Part shown: piece after piece, positions 6,481-8,631 of the stretch
Layout: the number at the start of each line of letters is the position of its first letter
How positions within the stretch are numbered: position 1 is the stretch's first letter
Assembly (NCBI GenBank): GCA_030611115.1
Contig: JAUWQK010000048.1
Location: 1-8,631 of the forward strand
Length of the DNA: 8,631 nt
Direction of reading: 5' to 3'
Source of the DNA: Deltaproteobacteria bacterium
Lineage (GTDB): Bacteria; Desulfobacterota; Desulfobacteria; Desulfobacterales; ETH-SRB1
Position numbers and translations under genes: made by a program
Notes under the pieces: model-generated
Seen by the model: only the letters and a program-made list of their open reading frames with translations
Told to the model about the DNA's origin: nothing
Databases searched by the model: none

Positions 6481-6704
6481 ACATTCAAATCATGAAAAAC
6501 TCACGCATAAGATATCGTAAAGAAAGAACTTGCTCCGAATGAAAAGAATATTAACAGTTTGACAAGCCATTAATCAACAATGAACAAGATCCTGCAAGGT
6601 TCTTTCTTAACGCTTTCTAATGCGCTCAAACAGTTTCCTGCTTTGAATGCATCATACCTGTAGCTCAACGTTACGCAATGCCAAGACGTTACGATATTTG
6701 CATT

Positions 6705-6708
6705 GGAG
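6705..6708 (+). promoter_or_regulatory. Ribosome binding site that sets the bioA start
   Basis: GGAG is followed 6 nt later by TTG at 6715. The earlier in-frame TTG at 6703 overlaps this site and has no ribosome binding site of its own, so 6715 is the better start. Confidence 0.65.
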
Positions 6709-6714
6709 TTTAAA

Positions 6715-8070
6715 TTGAAAACAATTGAAGATCGAAACAAGCAGTTAAAGATAGATGACAGAAAATATATCTGGCATCCATTTACGCAGATGCAGGATTA
6801 TGAGAAGGAAGAGCCCCTTATAATTGAGAGCGGAAATGGTTGTACTTTAACTGATATCTATGGAAATGAATATATTGATGGAATTTCTTCTTTATGGACA
6901 AATGTTCACGGACACAGAAAGAAAGAACTGGATAGCGCTGTTAAAAAGCAGTTAGACAAGATAGCTCATTCAACCCTGCTGGGGCTTTCCAATGTTCCTG
7001 CTATCAGATATGCAAAAAAAATTGTCGAAATTGCACCCAAAAATTTAACAAGAGTATTTTACTCAGATAGTGGTTCAACTGCTGTTGAGATAGCGCTTAA
7101 GATAGCATTCCAATATCAAATGCAGGCTGAAGATGGAAATCCGGAAAAGAAGAAATTCATATCCCTGCACAACTCATATCATGGAGATACCATAGGTTCC
7201 GTTAGCGTCGGAGGCATTGATCTTTTTCATTCAGTGTATAAACAGCTTCTCTTTGAATCCATAAAAGCAGAGTCACCCTATTGTTATAGATGTGCTTTCG
7301 GAAAATCTTATCCCGGCTGCAACCTTGAATGCTTAAGCAGACTGGAAGAAATTATGAGTACTCATGCAAATGAAGTCACCGCAATGGTGATTGAGCCTCT
7401 GGTTCAGGGAGCTTCCGGCATGCTGCTGCAACCACCCGGTTATTTAAAAAAAGTCAGAGAACTCTGCGACAGACACAATATATTTATGATAGCAGATGAG
7501 GTTGCAGTGGGATTTGGAAAAACAGGGAAGATGTTTGCCTGTGAGCACGAAGATGTCACGCCGGATATTATGACCCTTGCCAAGGGCATTTCAGGAGGTT
7601 ATCTGCCGCTTGCAGTTACGCTGACAACTGAGAAAATTTATAGAGGATTTTTGGGAGAATATGAAGAGTTCAAAACATTTTTCCACGGCCACACATATAC
7701 GGGGAACCCGCTTGCCTGTGCAGCAGCCATAGCCAACCTTGAAGTATTTGAAGAAGAAAAAGTTCTGGATAAACTTCAGGCAAAAATTGAGCATTTCAAA
7801 CAAAGATTGCATTCCTTCAAAGCCTTGGACAATGTGGGAGATGTTCGTCAATGCGGAATTATGGCAGGCATAGAGCTGGTTGCGGATAAGGATACAAAAA
7901 AACCTTTTTCTACCGGAAAAAGGATGGGTCACAGGGTAATAAAAGAAGCACGTAAGCGCGGCCTTATAATAAGGCCTCTGGGCGATGTCATTGTGCTTAT
8001 GCCTGCGCTCAGCATTTCAATTGATGAGCTCGACAGACTTTGTGATATTACTTACGAATCTATTAAGTAG
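6715..8070 (+). CDS. bioA: Adenosylmethionine--8-amino-7-oxononanoate aminotransferase (DAPA synthase)
   Basis: PLP enzyme that makes 7,8-diaminononanoate from 7-keto-8-aminononanoate, normally with SAM as amino donor; third-from-last pathway step. The TTG start at 6715 gives 451 residues; starting at 6703 gives 455. Residue numbers below use the 455 form. WHPFTQM (24-30) is the family N-terminal signature; SDSGSTAVEIALK (121-133) binds the PLP phosphate; HNSYHGDTIGSVS (156-168); DEVAVGFGKTG (265-275) with Asp265 on the pyridine nitrogen; LAKGISGGYLPL (292-303) with Lys294 as the Schiff-base lysine; HGHTYTGNPLACAAA (328-342). CYRCAFGKSYPGCNLEC (194-210) holds four cysteines, a feature I recall from several anaerobe class III aminotransferases. 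It follows bioB after a 437-bp spacer. The TAG stop abuts the heptamer array, its G being the first array base. Confidence 0.95.
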   Translation: MKTIEDRNKQLKIDDRKYIWHPFTQMQDYEKEEPLIIESGNGCTLTDIYGNEYIDGISSLWTNVHGHRKKELDSAVKKQLDKIAHSTLLGLSNVPAIRYAKKIVEIAPKNLTRVFYSDSGSTAVEIALKIAFQYQMQAEDGNPEKKKFISLHNSYHGDTIGSVSVGGIDLFHSVYKQLLFESIKAESPYCYRCAFGKSYPGCNLECLSRLEEIMSTHANEVTAMVIEPLVQGASGMLLQPPGYLKKVRELCDRHNIFMIADEVAVGFGKTGKMFACEHEDVTPDIMTLAKGISGGYLPLAVTLTTEKIYRGFLGEYEEFKTFFHGHTYTGNPLACAAAIANLEVFEEEKVLDKLQAKIEHFKQRLHSFKALDNVGDVRQCGIMAGIELVADKDTKKPFSTGKRMGHRVIKEARKRGLIIRPLGDVIVLMPALSISIDELDRLCDITYESIK

Positions 8071-8160
8071 AAGACTGAAGGTGGAAGGCTGAAGGTGGAA
8101 GGTAGAAGGTGGAAGGTAGAAGGTGGAAGGCTGAAGGTAGAAGGCTGAAGACTGAAGGTT
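8070..8160 (+). repeat. Heptamer tandem array, 13 units
   Basis: Thirteen contiguous 7-bp units with no interruption. In order they are GAAGACT, GAAGGTG, GAAGGCT, GAAGGTG, GAAGGTA, GAAGGTG, GAAGGTA, GAAGGTG, GAAGGCT, GAAGGTA, GAAGGCT, GAAGACT and GAAGGTT. The consensus is GAAGGYD, purine-rich on the plus strand. The array begins in the last base of the bioA stop codon and ends 52 bp before the hot-dog gene. The same heptamers occur in the ends of the element at 4919-5082, so the array is probably an expansion of that repeat family. Slippage during replication could change unit number. Confidence 0.9.
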
Positions 8161-8169
8161 GTCATGGAG

Positions 8170-8201
8170 CTTCAGCCTTCGGACTTCAGCCTATCCACCT
8201 G
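8170..8201 (-). repeat. Inverted copy of the heptamer-family repeat end
   Basis: On the minus strand this 32-bp segment reads CAGGTGGATAGG followed by CTGAAG-type heptamers and matches 4928-4959 at 31 of 32 bases. It faces the array: GAAGACTGAAG in the last array units (8147-8157) can pair with CTTCAGCCTTC (8170-8180) with one mismatch. Array plus inverted end therefore resembles a half-expanded version of the element at 4919-5082. It sits in the leader of the hot-dog gene. Confidence 0.75.
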
Positions 8202-8212
8202 TGTTTAATTTT

Positions 8213-8497
8213 ATGAATATTAAAGGCACATTTTATTTTGATCCATCTGACAGAATTTATGCAGAGCATTTTCCTGGCAATCCGGTTGTGCCTGGAAGTC
8301 TTATAATTCATGCTTTTCTGAAAGCATTAAAAAAAGATGGAATTAACATAATAGAAAATTTCAGGTTTAAAGAATTTATTTCTCCTGGTGAATACAACTT
8401 TGATATTGAAATCTGCAAAGATCAGATGAAGTGCAGGCTTTTTAGAAGAAGTTCAGATGCAATGAAACCTGTTGTAACAGGAATAATTAAAAAATGA
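8213..8497 (+). CDS. Short FabZ/FabA-like hot-dog protein, active-site Glu replaced by His
   Basis: A 94-residue hot-dog-fold protein related to 3-hydroxyacyl-ACP dehydratases. HFPGNPVVPGSLIIHAF (19-35) matches the FabZ active-site loop HFPGxPVxPGxLxxEAxxQ, with His19 as the catalytic His. The catalytic Glu position, 14 residues later, is His33, and the following Gln is Lys37. FRFKEFISPGEYNFDIEI (50-67) matches the next strand pair. It is much shorter than FabZ (about 150) and lacks the usual N-terminal segment. An upstream in-frame TTG at 8159 would add 18 residues read out of the repeat at 8170-8201, so ATG 8213 is preferred; no Shine-Dalgarno is evident. The stop overlaps the next ATG (ATGA), implying translational coupling. 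Position behind bioA suggests a role in making the pimeloyl-ACP precursor; dehydratase, thioesterase or non-catalytic roles are all open. Confidence 0.75.
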   Translation: MNIKGTFYFDPSDRIYAEHFPGNPVVPGSLIIHAFLKALKKDGINIIENFRFKEFISPGEYNFDIEICKDQMKCRLFRRSSDAMKPVVTGIIKK

Positions 8498-8631
8498 AAT
8501 TTACAGGTAATCGAGCTCTTATTTTAGGCGGCAGTTGTGATCTCGCTATTACTCTTGCGAAGTGCATGATTGAAGCGGAGCTGTTCCCGATATTGACATA
8601 CAGAAACGAAAAAGGCCGGGAGTATATATCA
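8494..8631 (+). CDS. Short-chain dehydrogenase/reductase (FabG-like), 5' part only
   Basis: The first 46 codons of a gene that continues beyond the window. RALILGGSCDLAITLAK (7-23) is a Rossmann beta-alpha start, and LTYRNEK (34-40) ends the second strand with an Arg typical of NADPH-preferring SDRs. The nucleotide loop departs from TGxxxGxG: the later two glycines are Asp16 and Ala18 (LGGSCDLA). The ATG overlaps the hot-dog stop by 4 nt; AGGA lies about 11 nt upstream inside that gene. Together with the hot-dog protein it looks like a ketoacyl reductase/dehydratase pair serving acyl-chain synthesis for biotin, but the catalytic Ser-Tyr-Lys is outside the window. Confidence 0.75.
   Translation, partial: MKFTGNRALILGGSCDLAITLAKCMIEAELFPILTYRNEKGREYIS

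Larger units (their letters stand above)
6442..6714. other. Rest of the bioB-bioA spacer: no gene recognised
   Basis: Together with the repeat at 6284-6441 this makes a 437-bp spacer, unusually long inside a biotin operon. Six frames show only short interrupted reading frames. Visible items are the candidate promoter at 6453-6480, an isolated TTGACA near 6560 with no good -10 behind it, the imperfect palindrome AAGATCCTGCAAGGTTCTT near 6590-6605, and a direct repeat ACGTTACG (6668-6675 and 6686-6693). I see no BirA box here. Confidence 0.5.

Noticed and set aside
8070..8160. CRISPR array
   Set aside because: Units are 7 bp and contiguous with no spacers, and no cas gene is visible.
8159..8212. 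Longer N-terminus of the hot-dog protein starting at TTG 8159
   Set aside because: The extra 18 codons are read from the inverted repeat at 8170-8201, which has a separate non-coding copy elsewhere; ATG 8213 begins where FabZ similarity starts.

Overview
The window is AT-rich bacterial chromosome. Gene content and repeat style suggest an anaerobic Desulfobacterota-like bacterium (sulfate-reducer type): the biotin synthase has an anaerobe-type cluster-ligand pattern, BirA is a regulatory biotin repressor/ligase, and intergenic spaces are crowded with short structured repeats. This taxonomic guess is an inference; no rRNA or other marker gene is present.

Layout: (1) 1-1407, 3' part of an FtsK/SpoIIIE DNA translocase gene, whose stop codon lies in the end of a ~112-bp inverted-repeat element (1404-1515) followed by a terminator hairpin. 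(2) 1546-2424, a family-2 glycosyltransferase running tail-to-tail into birA (2352-3353, minus strand) with a 73-bp antisense overlap. (3) 3461-4780, minus strand, an AAA_14/DUF4143-type ATPase with a perfect 11-bp inverted repeat abutting its start codon. (4) 4781-5296, a control and repeat region with a 164-bp element bounded by 27-bp inverted repeats, then a clear BirA operator overlapping a sigma70-type promoter. (5) 5297-8631, a rightward biotin operon: bioB, a 158-bp structured repeat, bioA (TTG start), a 13-unit heptamer tandem array, a short FabZ-like hot-dog gene and the start of an SDR (FabG-like) gene that runs off the window.

How the genes fit together: BirA both attaches biotin to carboxylases and, through its N-terminal winged helix, should bind the operator at 5113-5145 and shut off bioB and the genes behind it when biotin is plentiful. 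BioA makes 7,8-diaminononanoate and BioB inserts sulfur into dethiobiotin. The hot-dog and SDR genes are translationally coupled and look like dedicated fatty-acid-synthesis-type enzymes that may help build the pimeloyl precursor.

The most interesting points are the BioB ligand substitutions (no Cys97 or Arg260 equivalent, an extra Cys nearby), the hot-dog protein without the usual dehydratase Glu, the BirA box/promoter overlap, and three families of short repeats packed against gene ends and in the operon's spacers.
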